DNA of 64,000 nt, from positions 34,740,338 through 34,804,337 of the forward strand of contig CM060199.1 of the NCBI GenBank assembly GCA_030562195.1, written 5' to 3'. The notes under the pieces were generated by a model. That model saw nothing but the letters and a program-made list of their open reading frames with translations, did no database searches and was not told the DNA's origin. The stretch comes from Nipponacmea schrenckii (taxonomy: Eukaryota; Mollusca; Gastropoda; Lottiidae). Below are positions 54,723 to 64,000 of this stretch, piece by piece; within the stretch, counting starts at the first letter, position 1, and every line of letters begins with the position of its first letter. The translations under genes and the position numbers were made by a program.

Positions 54723-54933
54723 GAAAATGAATCATATAATTTCAAGAATGAATCTATTTGATAATGACTATAAAATGATAAATTTCATTATAAGTTATAA
54801 TATTCAAAATAATATAAATTGATAAGAACCAAAATATAACCATTGTGATTCTATGTGATTCATAAATAACAGTCTGATATAAATTCCATAAATAACAAAT
54901 ATACAAATATATAACCAATATATTGTTAACATG

Positions 54934-55032
54934 TTAAAAGGCTATTTTCTTTTTCTTTTTTTGTTGATCTTGTTTTTTCATTTGTTGTTCCATTAAATTT
55001 TTTTCTAACTGTTCACGTCGTAAAAGCTCCTC
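54934..55032 (-). CDS. NHEJ1: NHEJ1 coding exon 7 with Ku-binding motif
   Basis: 33 codons including TAA. It encodes a charged helix-prone stretch (EELLRREQLEKNLMEQQ and following) and the terminal KKKKKIAF. Human XLF ends KRKKPRGLFS; the shared pattern of a basic cluster, a short spacer and a Phe at the C-terminus is the Ku-binding motif of XLF/APLF-type proteins. The acceptor is TTCTTTTTAG in phase 0. Confidence 0.9.
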   Translation of the reverse strand, partial: EELLRREQLEKNLMEQQMKKQDQQKKKKKIAF

Positions 55033-58000
55033 CTAAAAAGAAAATTTAAATTAATGTTTAATATATGTCTTTCTTAGACAAGCAACAAAGAAAACAAGTA
55101 ATTGAATTTTCCATTCTAGTAAGATCAATAGTTTAATGTCTAAATTTCCACACTATGAAGGTTTTCAGAAAGCAAATAATAATTGAAAATAAGAAACATT
55201 ACGTTTTATAACTTATATATTTAAAATCTTTCAAAGCAATTATCTATGTCAAAATACTGATGGTGCTTAATTTCCCTTGTACATTTGACATCTTGTCTAG
55301 TTTGTATGCATTTCCAGTTAGTACCAAACAACTTTCAGCATGTCAAAGCTATAACTATGTACAGATTTGTGCCATGCTGATATTTCCAATGGCTAATATC
55401 CATGACTGTCTTTATTTTAACTAATATGTTTTCATGGACTTGTGGATGATTCTGTTAAACTTATTATTCATTCTGATAATCATATCAGGAGGAAGAGTGG
55501 TTGAAAATGAAGAATAACCTTGGCAGGTGAAGAAGCTGGTGAATTGTGAGTTGAAGAATTCGGTGACACTGATTTCACCATAGAAGGTGGTAATCTATTT
55601 GACCAAGATGACACACTAGTACTGTCTTTAGAAGGTATATCATCAGTTAAACTATCTATTTCTTCTAGTTCATCTTCTACTTTCCCTTTACACAAATTGA
55701 AAATATATTACAACTTTGGCTAAGAATATTAAAGTTCAACAACCATGTAATAAATTCCACATATTTGCATTATGGACATAGGATAAAATATGAAAATCTG
55801 ATATTCCTTAGAAATCCATTGAACGAATGATGCCACTCTGTGACTGGGATTATCAAGACTACATACCATCACACTGTTTAGTGTTTAAAGATTTTTTCAT
55901 GTTCATATTGTATGATACTAAATAATTGATAATAAATAATCATTATTGAAGGAATTGTTAAAAAAACACGATAAGAGTAAATAAACATGATATTGTGGAG
56001 AAATTGAGACATTAAACTAAAGAGTAGTAAATAGTTACACTTAAAGACTAATCAAGAGAGAGTTATTTCAATATTTCTACATTTCTTTAAGATGAAAAAT
56101 GATTTAATCTGGATGTTTCATTTTTCCATTGGTTTTAGAATGGTAAGCATGAATTATAAATCTTTTGATATTATTGGATCACAATTCTTTATATCAAATT
56201 TTGAAGAAGAATCTCATTTGAAGATAATATATAATAGTTTCAGCAGCCAAAGCCAAGAGAAAGATGTAAAACAAAACATCCAGATATGTATATTAGTGAG
56301 ATATTGACAACTCTTATCAGGACTTATTTTTCTTGTCTAATTTGATCACGTCACTAGCTCATTTAAACAGCTCCTGCTATGTGATGTATAACAATTAGTG
56401 TGAAAAGTTAATGTTCCAATAATGGGAATTGTTACCACACATTCATGGAATTAAAGTATGCAGTTGGATATAAGATGAATAGCAGTGCAGCATAGCCTAG
56501 CTTGTCATCAACAAAAATATTTTAACTGACTGACTAGGGAAATATAAATCACAGCCCTGTATATAAGTAGGCAATTGTGATCACTGTATTTATGACAAAT
56601 TGATATTCTCAAGAAAAAGAACCTGTGCTTCATTATCATTATCAGTAAATTATTAGCTGCAGTTTAAAGGTGCAAATAAACAAGGTTATATGTCCCAGAC
56701 ACAGGTATATTGCTTTTTCCACTGTAAAGATATCTCTGCACTCAACATTGAGTGTTATCAGATGTTAAACAGATGCTGAACATTTGAGTTAAGGTAGAAA
56801 AGGGTAAGTAAAAGAATAGTCTTGGTAGTCATTGTTGGTGAAGAAAGCCTGGTTATTGTGCACTACTAGGAAAGTAAGATACCTACTTTTTGCAGGTGAC
56901 TTATTTATCCAGGCATTTTTAATCATCACAGCTTCATACAATTTACCACCAGGTTCATTAAAAACATACATTCCTTTCTTTCTCATTTCAGATTCAAATC
57001 CCTGATAAAAATAAAAAGTTACATTTTAAATAGATACAGCAATATTTCAGCATAAAATAAAGTAATCAAGATGTTATGGACACTATATTTTTGACAGAAA
57101 ATAACAACTGCGTGTTCATTTAAATTGCATTCAATGGATACATAAAAACAATAACTAAAATAAACTTACTGCAGAAACATTCATATTGTGGAAAAATCCA
57201 ATGGCATTAAATGGTGAGGTCTGTATATACCCTAATATTAAACATTTTAAAAACAAAAGGTTAGGTTATAAATTGGTTTAATACAAATGTATATTAATAA
57301 TGCTTAAAGAATATATCTTACAAAAGAGTATCATGGCATGACTGTTGTTATATATGTAAGTGATTATTTGGTATGAGATATACTGTAAGGCTAGAAATTA
57401 ATGCGTCAACAAATTAATGCGACATGGGGTATAGAGACTAAAATGCGAGTACAAATTAATGCGATCTGCAATAGGTATCGCATTTTTTAATATCATAAAA
57501 AAGAAAATGGCTTCCAGGAAGACTGACAGCTGGTGCTGTATTCACCTCTAATCTTATCAATTAACGAAAATCTTTCGTTTTTTTAACGTCATTGATTACT
57601 AATCAGCTTCAAATTTAGAGATAATTACCTAATTACTTAATCCTGCCCGGAAAAAACTCACTTTGAAATATATATTTAAAAATGCGGATACAAATTAATG
57701 CGATTGCGGATAGGTCGCATTTAACGCATTAATTTCTATCTCGCAATAATTTGTAGCCTTACAGTAGCTATATACAAAAGTTACAATGTGCTCTCCTGGT
57801 TATCACCATAATGACTTTGAGGCAACTTCTGAACATGGGCACAGAAAGTACAGTTAATATATCAATGCATGTTATGGAGAAGAATCTTAACCCTTACTTC
57901 TACTTGGTCTGGCCCCTTGTGCTTTATAATCTTCTAATTCTTTGTCTTTTTTATATATGATACTAAATAATTCCTGCTGTCTCCTTAATAGTTCTGATAC

Positions 58001-59712
58001 CATTTCCATAAGAGGTACTGTTAAATGTTCTGTTGCCTGAAACACATATCAAACAATTAAGTATATTACGTTTAAACGTTTAATTTTAATGGTAAGGATT
58101 TTAAAACTTGGCTTTGAAAGTTTGAGTGTTTTAACATGAATGGAAAGTAATTGAATAGAGTTTTGCATCCTACTCCTCTGCAAAGAATTGAATGACTGTA
58201 TCAAGTTAAGAATTATTAGATATTAAAAGATTAGTCCAGAAATATGTATTTCATATACTATATATGGTACTTATAGATCAGACATGTCAAGATAAAATCT
58301 TACCATTTTAGGATCAGCAGGGTGACAGACAAAATTCCAAACAAAAGGCATACCAGCTAATATAGAGTTAATAGAGAAAATACAGGCTTGTTCACCATTA
58401 CTATCATGTTCAACTGATATAGTTAATTCACTATCTTGACTGATACTATTAGGATTATTCACTGTATTTCTAATCTGATCTAATATTTTCATCAATGGTG
58501 CTTCTATACTAGGATTTAATTTCTGAAATTCAGATACACGAAGCTTGAATTATATGACAAAGACTTAGTTTATGACGTTTATCATAAATATGTATAAGCC
58601 AATTACAAAAAAGTATTATATGATCATTTTTTGATATGATATTCTTTGCAATTGAAGTTTCTTTATAACATAAGACAAATGAAACTTATAACATAAGACA
58701 AATGAAGCTTATAACATAAGACAAATGAAGCTTATAACATAAGACAAATGAAGCTTATAACATAAGACAAATGAAACTTATAACATAAGACAAAGGGATT
58801 CATAACATGTGTAAGGTAAGCCAATCACACACATTACTATGACATACCGGTAATCATTTTTTTATTTATATTCACTGCAATTGAAGATTCTATAATCTTC
58901 TGGGACTGTAGACCACATAAATTGTCCAATGCTAATATATTTAGGTTAGCAATTTTACACCATACTTTAGCCATAAGTTTGATAGAATCATTCAGTTCAA
59001 ATAGCTCTGTCAATTTGTCCACATGATGATCAAGTTGTAAACTTGCCAATACCGATATGTAAAATCATTTTACTAAAATGTTCACCTTACTCTGCTTATT
59101 CAGTCACCTGAAATCTTATATGTAAATTCTACCCCTAATTTGCAAGACTAGCCCTCATTTGGTGTTAAAAAATGTGATCCAAGCAGTATAATATAACAAA
59201 AAAAACACAAAGATATTGTAATATCTGCTTTCTGGTTCTAAATGTTGTTTGAATATTATACAAGCAGTATAAGATGTATAAGATAAAATAAAATCTCTCT
59301 TCCTGTTCATTGAAATCAATGAGAGCTTCAAAATTCTAAATGCCGTTAACATGGTCTACAAGCAGTCTAAGATAAGTAGACATCACAGTCCCAATTCAGA
59401 AATCAATGTGAGCTTTCCACTTCAAAATATCGTTCAAGCAGTATAGTCTTGGGGCCTGTTCATGAAAATCAATAAGAGCTCTACAGATAAACATACCTGG
59501 ATTCTTTTTTTGATCTCTAACTCTGTCAGACTTTCATACCAAAATGAACACAGATCAGTTATTAGAATTTCATAGGAATTTTGAGTAAAGAATGATTTGA
59601 TCATGTAATTTCCAGATTCCAAAGTCAACTTCTGCCATGATGCAACTTTTAGATCAGCCCGAAACCTTTTTCTCCATTCAGCTTCAGTTTCTAAAACTGG
59701 TGGTGCAGCCAT
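54934..59712 (-). CDS. NHEJ1: XRCC4-like factor / non-homologous end-joining factor 1, complete, seven coding exons
   Basis: The coding sequence joins 59712..59497, 58522..58304, 58036..57898, 57231..57170, 57001..56887, 55685..55519 and 55032..54934, giving 338 aa (human XLF has 299). XLF is a nuclear scaffold that pairs with XRCC4 through its head domain and with Ku through its C-terminal tail, to align and stimulate LIG4 ligation of broken ends. Recognisable parts are the head strands (WQKLTLESGNYMIKSFF, YEILITDLCSFWYE), the GMPFVWNF core strand (residues about 129–136), the coiled-coil start TEHLTVPLMEMVSELLRRQ with KKDKELEDYKAQGA, the SPFNAIGFF segment, and the final KKKKKIAF. All seven exons share compatible phases. 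At the position of human Leu115 this protein has Met130; Phe117 is kept as Phe132. The tail is longer than in human XLF and ends in a Gln/Lys/Glu-rich predicted helix. Confidence 0.94.
55033..55518 (-). other. NHEJ1 intron 6
   Basis: 486-bp phase-0 AT-rich intron with a weak donor (GTTATT) and a good acceptor (TTCTTTTTAG). Nothing else was recognised. The weak donor makes some intron retention plausible, which would replace the Ku-binding tail with a short hydrophobic end (about 16 codons to a stop at 55480). Confidence 0.75.
55519..55685 (-). CDS. NHEJ1: NHEJ1 coding exon 6
   Basis: 167 bp after GTGTAAAG, ending GCCAAG|GTTATT (phase 0; GTTATT is a weak donor). It encodes an acidic stretch (KVEDELEEIDSLTDDIPSKD) and then a Ser/Pro/Asn-rich disordered tail with several S-P dipeptides, likely phosphorylation sites as in the XLF C-terminus. 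Confidence 0.85.
55686..56886 (-). other. NHEJ1 intron 5
   Basis: 1.2 kb AT-rich phase-1 intron without repeats or convincing frames. A plus-strand open stretch at 56092–56307 has no start context or family resemblance and is taken as chance. Confidence 0.75.
56887..57001 (-). CDS. NHEJ1: NHEJ1 coding exon 5
   Basis: 115 bp after TTTATCAG. It encodes GFESEMRKKGMYVFNEPGG and then LYEAVMIKNAWINKSPAK. The donor chosen is AAAAA|GTAGGT (phase 1), because only this one keeps the frame into exon 6; the nearby AG|GTATCT would not. The segment resembles the folded-back stalk end of XLF (human GKPFVMNLQDLYMAV). Confidence 0.82.
57170..57231 (-). CDS. NHEJ1: NHEJ1 coding exon 4
   Basis: A 62-bp micro-exon after TAATATTAG, ending GCA|GTAAGT (phase 0). 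It encodes YIQTSPFNAIGFFHNMNVSA, which matches the human stretch LKTEPFEENSFLEQFM after the coiled coil. Confidence 0.88.
57232..57897 (-). other. NHEJ1 intron 3
   Basis: 666-bp phase-1 intron. More than half of it is the 382-bp MITE at 57383–57764; without the insertion it would be under 300 bp, like introns 2 and 4. Confidence 0.85.
57383..57764. mobile_element. Tc1/mariner-type MITE in NHEJ1 intron 3
   Basis: A 382-bp element with 11-bp terminal inverted repeats (CTGTAAGGCTA … TAGCCTTACAG), flanked by a TA dinucleotide on both sides as expected for a Tc1/mariner target duplication. It has no transposase frame, so it is non-autonomous. The motif AAATTAATGCGA recurs several times in both orientations near the two ends, giving subterminal repeats that could be transposase sites. 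The orientation cannot be set. Confidence 0.85.
57898..58036 (-). CDS. NHEJ1: NHEJ1 coding exon 3
   Basis: 139 bp starting at GTTTCAG|GCAACA (phase 0) and ending AGAA|GTAAGG (phase 1). It encodes the head-to-stalk transition and most of the dimerising coiled coil: TEHLTVPLMEMVSELLRRQ, then KKDKELEDYKAQGARPSR. It aligns without gaps to the human QHLIRPLMGM…LHMKDLEIQDYQESGA region. Confidence 0.95.
58304..58522 (-). CDS. NHEJ1: NHEJ1 coding exon 2
   Basis: 73 codons, phase 0 at both ends (AATTTCAG| and ATG|GTAAGA). It encodes the rest of the head domain: KLNPSIEAPLMKILDQIRN, a variable Asn/Ser loop, the strand SELTISVEHD, then INSILAGMPFVWNFVCHPAD. The last segment aligns with human SELSGLPFYWNFHCMLASP, the XRCC4 contact strand. 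Confidence 0.94.
58662..58795. repeat. 23-bp tandem repeat in NHEJ1 intron 1
   Basis: About 5.8 nearly identical copies of a 23-bp unit containing TATAACATAAGACAAATGAA. Copies differ mainly at one position (AAGCTT versus AAACTT). The low divergence indicates recent expansion. Confidence 0.92.
58848..59041 (-). pseudogene. Exon-like open segment inside NHEJ1 intron 1, origin unknown
   Basis: The minus strand is open for about 65 codons with a protein-like, Leu/Ile/Lys-rich composition (for example DKLTELFELNDSIKLMAKVW, then CKIANLNILALDNLCG) and ends at a good donor (ACCG|GTATGT). The upstream acceptor (GGCAAG) is poor. It matches no part of XLF. Its length from that acceptor is 194 bp, so inclusion would shift the NHEJ1 frame. 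It may be a displaced exon of another gene, a poison exon, or a chance frame. I do not recognise the family. Confidence 0.35.
59160..59490. repeat. Degenerate tandem repeat of about 100 bp abutting the exon 1 donor
   Basis: Three diverged units share CAAGCAGTATAA/CTAAGAT, a TTCAxxxAAATCAATGAGAGCT block, and TTCTAAATG(T/C)(T/C)GTT. The last unit ends a few bases from the NHEJ1 exon 1 donor. Confidence 0.6.
59497..59712 (-). CDS. NHEJ1: NHEJ1 coding exon 1
   Basis: 72 codons from ATG at 59712 to CAG|GTATGT (phase 0). It encodes a 25-residue N-terminal extension relative to human XLF (MAAPPVLETE onward), then the first head-domain strands WQKLTLESGNYMIKSFF and YEILITDLCSFWYESLTELEIKKRIQ in two stretches. 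The residue pattern follows human XLF (WAWLQLAENSLLAKVF, YALLVSDLQQVWHEQ) position by position. Confidence 0.94.
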
Positions 59713-59746
59713 CTTTAAATTTCAATTCAACTTTGATGACTAAATT
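59713..59746 (-). other. NHEJ1: NHEJ1 5' UTR segment with probable upstream splice acceptor
   Basis: Just 5' of the start codon the minus strand reads TTATTTTTTAG|AATTTAG, a good acceptor ending at 59747. This suggests the first exon is non-coding and lies further upstream. A matching donor AGTG|GTAAGC exists at 60462/60461 on the same strand. The link between them is an inference. Confidence 0.35.
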
Positions 59747-61394
59747 CTAAAAAATAACAATTGAAAAAAGAATGAATTTAATATTTTTGCCCTACTGGAA
59801 TACCTGTCTTTTTCTTTTCCGTCGCCAAATCATACCAACCATTTTAAAGTGAAAATTATCAACTTTAAAATAGCATAGTAAGCCTACTAATGAAAATATA
59901 AAGTTTTGTAGCAAGCCTACATCTAAAATAAATATTATTCTCTCCGAAATTCCAAGGCATTTCAACCAAGTAGGCCTACCTTTGGTATCCAGATAAAATA
60001 ACTTCAATCATAATAATATGTGCTCATGTCATATCTTTATTTTTATCACTGCAAAGTCAATCTAAGACTATTATAGGCCCAATATTTTGTCATAAGAATC
60101 ATTGTTAGCCTAAGTAAAAGATACAGTGTACCAGAACCATAATATCCATAGGCCTATGCAATTGATATATCTTTTATTATGACATTGGCCTTTGCCTGTA
60201 CAATGTTACGTAAATAAACTGTTTGCAGGGTCATTTTAATGCAAGGTGAATTATCGAGTCATTGGCATTGGAATGAGTCCAGCACACTCCACTTGAACTA
60301 GAGGACCTACATTTCAATGTAGCCTACACGGGCTAGGTTAGGCTCGAACAGAGAGTAGATTCGAAGAATTTCATGATGTGAGTTGTGAATGCTTACAGGG
60401 GCCTTATAATTCGTACTTTGTTTATAAACTAACGAGATGAGAGTCTTGTAACTCAGCTTACCACTATACGCTACTACCTAAACACAAAGCTATTGTAAAT
60501 AAAGGGAGATAATCATTTCAATAGAAAAGATGAATTTTATCGGATTAAAAACGAAATCTAAAGTCCCTTAGGAAATAATCAAAAACCACAGAATTAACGT
60601 ACCGGTAGTCCTATATAAAGGATACGAAAAAAGTAAGCCAACTTGTAGTTTATCTAAGCATTACTTATATTCCTTTTCATAGACCCGTGGCTGTAGGCCT
60701 AACTTGGTCTTGTTTGTATTTGATCCGAAACATTATTGGATTTTCAATCAAAACTTTGATCAAGTAGAGGTGCGTAAAATAACTCGGATTTGATAAACTT
60801 GGTTTTTAGAAATTTGCAAATTTTGAACAGATGATATATACAATACAAATTGTTCTTTTAGCTTCGAATCTTGGATTAGATTTTGAGCGCGACCTAACAT
60901 GAGAAATGCTTTTTTAAAAGGAAACGATTTTGCAGTTCTCTTCATTGTCGCCAATTCAGAATTAAGATTCTATTTAAAAAATGTCACTGAATTAAATTAC
61001 TATTGAACCAAGGTTAGCTATATACAGGTAGGTCTACAATACCTGCCGATCCGTCGCTGAAGGTTCGTCGAGACTCAAACAGTTATCCATGACACACTTA
61101 AACAGGCCCCGTTTTAAGAAGTTTGATGAAACGGGCACCTGGCTTTCAAAGCAATACAAACGAGCAAAATACTACTCTCGTTCTATTTACATACTTTAAT
61201 AATTTAAAAATTAACCAGTGGATAAATGTTTATTCAATGAACCAGAATATAGTATATTTAAACAAAATATGAATCTATGAATGAATCTGAATATGAATCT
61301 TTTCTATATAACCCCCTCCATCCTCCATATTGGTGTGCGATGCGATACACTAAATTGACTTTCAGTGAGGTTACATTGCCTTTCAGCGATATGG
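59747..61394. other. NHEJ1 upstream region
   Basis: Holds a possible 5' exon donor (AGTG|GTAAGC at 60462) and an AAGGGAGATAA motif near 60500. A minus-strand 61-codon frame starting with MKRTAKSFPFKKAFLMLGRA (about 60945–60760) is not recognised. A CCCGTTT/AAACGGG hairpin lies at 61108–61135. No clear CpG promoter or TATA box for NHEJ1 was found. Confidence 0.45.
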
Positions 61395-62128
61395 GTGGTT
61401 TATGGTTGGGTGTATGTTCCCTTTCCCAGACAGATGTATGGGTGGGTGTATGTTCAGGTTCCTAGGCAGATGTATTGGTGGGTCTATGTTACCATGCCTA
61501 ATTAGTTGTATGTTCCCTTTCCTAGACAGATGTATGGGTGGGTGCATGTTCAGTTTCCTAGACAGATGTATTGGTGGGTGTATGTTACCATGCCTAATTA
61601 GCTGTATGTTCCCTTTCCTAAACAGATGTATGGATGGGTGGATGTCCCCTTTCCTAGACAGATGTATGGATGGGTGTATGTTCCCTTTCCTAGTCAGATG
61701 TATCGATGGGTGTTTGTCCCCTTTCCTAGTCAGAGGTACTGGTGGGTGTATGTTCCCTTCAGATTCAAGGGTGGCTGTTTGTTCCCTTTCCTAATTAAAT
61801 GTATAGGTGGGTGTATGGTCTCTTTAAAAGTAAGATATTTGGGTGGGTGTATACTAGTATTCCCTTTCCTAATCAGATGTATAGTTGGGTGTATGGCCCC
61901 TTTCTAAATCAGATGTACGGGTGGATGTATATTCCCTGTCTCAATCAGATGTACGGGTGGATGTATATTCCCTGTCTCAATCAGATGTACGGTCGGGTGT
62001 ATATTCCCTTTCTCAATCAGATGTACGGTCGGGTGTATATTCCCTTTCTCAATCAGATGTATGGGTGGGTGTATATTTTCTTTCCTAATGAGATGTATGC
62101 GTGGGTGGATGTTACAGTGCCTATTAGT
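61395..62128. repeat. 36-bp minisatellite, about 20 units
   Basis: The unit is close to CAGATGTATGGGTGGGTGTA followed by TGTTCCCTTTCCTAGA. Variants alternate, including a higher-order insert with TTACCATGCCTAATTAG seen twice. The left half favours TGTTCCC, the right half TATATTCCCTTTCTCAATC. Because 36 is a multiple of three and the unit lacks stops in several frames, 12-residue repeats (such as MYGWVYIPFLNQ on plus, NIHPTVHLIEKG on minus) appear open on both strands; these are not taken as genes. Confidence 0.93.
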
Positions 62129-62131
62129 TGA

Positions 62132-63880
62132 GTGTCTATAAGCAGTAGAGGAGTTAATTTCTAACATTGTGCGTTTATACGTTTTCGCATCAATTTTTCC
62201 ATAAAGCTTTTCGTGGGAGAACCTTTCTACTTGTCTAATAAAAAACAACACATCACATCCTTTAATTCTAACATACAAACAAATTCATATTCAATATCAT
62301 TTGCTTCAAAAGCATATTTTCAGCATTCAATGGAGCATACAATATCTCTACGATCATTTGGATACTGGATAATATTTGTTTCGTCTTCCATCATTCCAAA
62401 TTATTTCCTGGATTTTCACACCTGTAAAGATATAAAAATTGATAATGTTAATAATGGAAATATGTCGACATAACAAACCCTTCCTATACATCGTTATAGT
62501 ATACTGTAGTCTTTATACCATGTATACACAATGTCTTTTGAATATTATGTAGTCCTACATATCCTATGATAATGTATATTATATAAAATCGCGTTAACAA
62601 TGTTCTTAGAGTTTTTGTTCATTTACCCTATAGAAACTCTTAGAATATTTAATAGGCCAGCACCATGTCATCACCATTCACAAAAAATATCTTGATCCAA
62701 TGAAGAACAAAAGACCCGGTTTCCGCCTGAAAATGAAAGGTTTAAAAATTATTTCTGTTCGTTTCCGATTCCAAAATGCCAAATCAATATATTGTGAAGA
62801 ATTGGTCAGAAAATAAAATACATAGACCAAAAATACAGGAATATAGGAATATAATTGATTAATAATATATGTAATCAATTTCAACAGCATTTCTAAAAGT
62901 AGAAATAATTCCTGAAAAGAAAATTTAAGCTTTTTGAAAATTTGAGAAGCTAGGCTTGTTACACATAATCGTGGAGAAAAGATAATTTTTGATTCTATGT
63001 TTAATGTATAAAATCTAGGAATAGGTGTGTACGTATAATAGTCTTAAGGCGTAGAGTTGGGATTAGTAAACGTTAAAATCTGAATTATATTCCTAGTTTC
63101 TATAGACCATAGAATCTGTTTATTTAAACTGGTTCTTTCTTTATTTATGGAAATGAAACTCTTCTAGTGACTAAATCGATTTGTAATACATATATATTAA
63201 CAATGTCTTTATTGATTAAGGATATACTTACAGTAGTTTATTCATAACTAAATCCTATAATAAATAAACAATAGTTACACGGATGTGAAAACATTAGAAA
63301 CTACTAATTCTAAGCAAGAAAATTAATATATATATATTATAATACAAGTTCGGGTATAAATTTGAACCTGGATTTTACAATTTTTCCAATATATGCCAAT
63401 ATACTATTAAAAAGGTCTACATGCCTTGTACAACAAAGACAGATGTCAAATAGAATTTATTTTGATTACGATGTATAATCAATGTTGGAAGTATCTTATT
63501 AAAAGGAGAAATATTACGAGAAAATCAAGTATAAATATAAGACAAAAATCATTTTAAAGCTAATTTTAAACAAATATTACGGCTAATGCTGACAATTAGA
63601 AGGTGATCTCATAACATGGCATTTTATCAAGATGCATGAGTTATGAAAACCTGAGCATTCGACTGTATTTAAAAAGCACATGATAATTAAATAGAATGAT
63701 TATATTCATAAAGCAGTCCTTGTTACAAAGTTATTATACAAGTTTAGTATAGATGCAAGACCCAAGGTACAACTCCTTTATCCAAAGAACACATACAAAC
63801 TGAGAATAATTTAGAAAAATACCTGGCTCTATAGTCTAGGTTTGATCCCCCAGAAGCAAGGTATAAAACATAGAATGCCA
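62132..63880. other. AT-rich non-coding DNA
   Basis: Nothing recognised. Confidence 0.6.
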
Positions 63881-63884
63881 TTTG

Positions 63885-64000
63885 ATTTGTTTAAGATCTA
63901 ATCTCCGACCGTAGGACTTCATGACCACACCTACTCGGAGCCGCCCTGCAGTAATAGTGGTCCCCACACCTACTACATGCTTGCCTTCAGCTGTCATGCA
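63885..64000 (-). other. GC-rich block cut by the window end
   Basis: Contains CCACACCTACT twice, about 45 bases apart. On the minus strand one frame is open from the edge for about 53 codons (MTAEGKHVVGVGTTITAGRL, then VGVVMKSYGRR) down to a TAG near 63838. It could be the end of an exon or a repeat; it cannot be resolved without the adjoining sequence. Confidence 0.3.

Larger units (their letters stand above)
58523..59496 (-). other. NHEJ1 intron 1
   Basis: Phase-0 intron of 974 bp. It contains a degenerate tandem repeat next to the donor, a 23-bp tandem repeat, and between them an exon-like open segment (58848–59041). All three are listed separately. The direct exon 1–exon 2 join reproduces the XLF family sequence with no gap, so everything here is removed in the main transcript. 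Confidence 0.85.

Noticed and set aside
58662..58795. Regular 23-bp repeats resembling a CRISPR array
   Set aside because: There are no unique spacers; it is a head-to-tail microsatellite-like array in a eukaryotic intron.
60760..60954. Minus-strand small basic frame beginning MKRTAKSFPF
   Set aside because: Only 61 codons from the ATG, a length expected dozens of times by chance. No known small-protein family recognised, though its composition is plausible.
61402..62278. Repeat-protein frames of 93–130 codons on both strands
   Set aside because: All are by-products of the 36-bp minisatellite, whose period is divisible by three. They start and stop with the array.

Overview
The window is eukaryotic and most likely molluscan. 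It is AT-rich, with small exons bounded by GT–AG introns, no bacterial-style operons, long gene-poor stretches, tandem repeats and a TA-flanked miniature transposon. The mollusc assignment is an inference. It rests on recurring short motifs that I associate with mollusc genomes (AAGGGA(G/A)ATAA and TACATGTA types) and on a lophotrochozoan-like Dlx protein.

Two protein-coding genes can be assembled exon by exon, both on the minus strand. The first is a complete Distal-less/Dlx homeobox gene with three coding exons (23368..23071, 20205..20024, 13891..13538; 277 aa). An intron interrupts the homeobox between homeodomain residues 44 and 45. A promoter-like CCAAT/TATA region with a perfect PBX–MEIS composite site lies just upstream, and an AATAAA signal lies 272 bp past the stop. 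The second is a complete NHEJ1/XLF gene with seven coding exons between 59712 and 54934 (338 aa). It encodes the XLF head domain, the coiled-coil stalk and a basic C-terminal motif ending in Phe, which is the Ku-binding motif of the family. All splice phases join without a frameshift in both genes.

Layout. 1–13.2 kb: AT-rich DNA downstream of Dlx, with an E-box cluster, degenerate tandem repeats and a few GC-richer islands. 13.2–23.6 kb: Dlx; its 6.1 kb second intron carries a CpG-rich, YY1/E-box/CRE promoter-like island. 23.6–54.7 kb: a roughly 31 kb gene-poor interval upstream of Dlx, as expected for the regulatory territory of a developmental transcription factor. It contains several repeat families, a duplicated 160 bp segment, a foldback-rich composite repeat, a Penelope-like retroelement scrap, and isolated exon-like or pseudo-coding islands at 30.9–31.4, 41.1–42.1 and 50.5–50.7 kb. 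54.7–59.7 kb: NHEJ1, with a Tc1/mariner-type MITE, a 23-bp tandem repeat and an exon-like open segment in its introns. 59.7–64 kb: the NHEJ1 upstream region, a 36-bp minisatellite of about 0.73 kb, and a GC-richer block cut by the window edge.

The two genes act in unrelated processes (appendage/neural/ectodermal patterning versus DNA double-strand break repair), and nothing indicates co-regulation. I found no new multi-gene system. The most unusual items are the cryptic promoter-like island in the Dlx intron, the orphan 48-codon exon at 50.55–50.69 kb, the composite repeat at 35.2–35.8 kb, and the lineage-specific features of the XLF protein.
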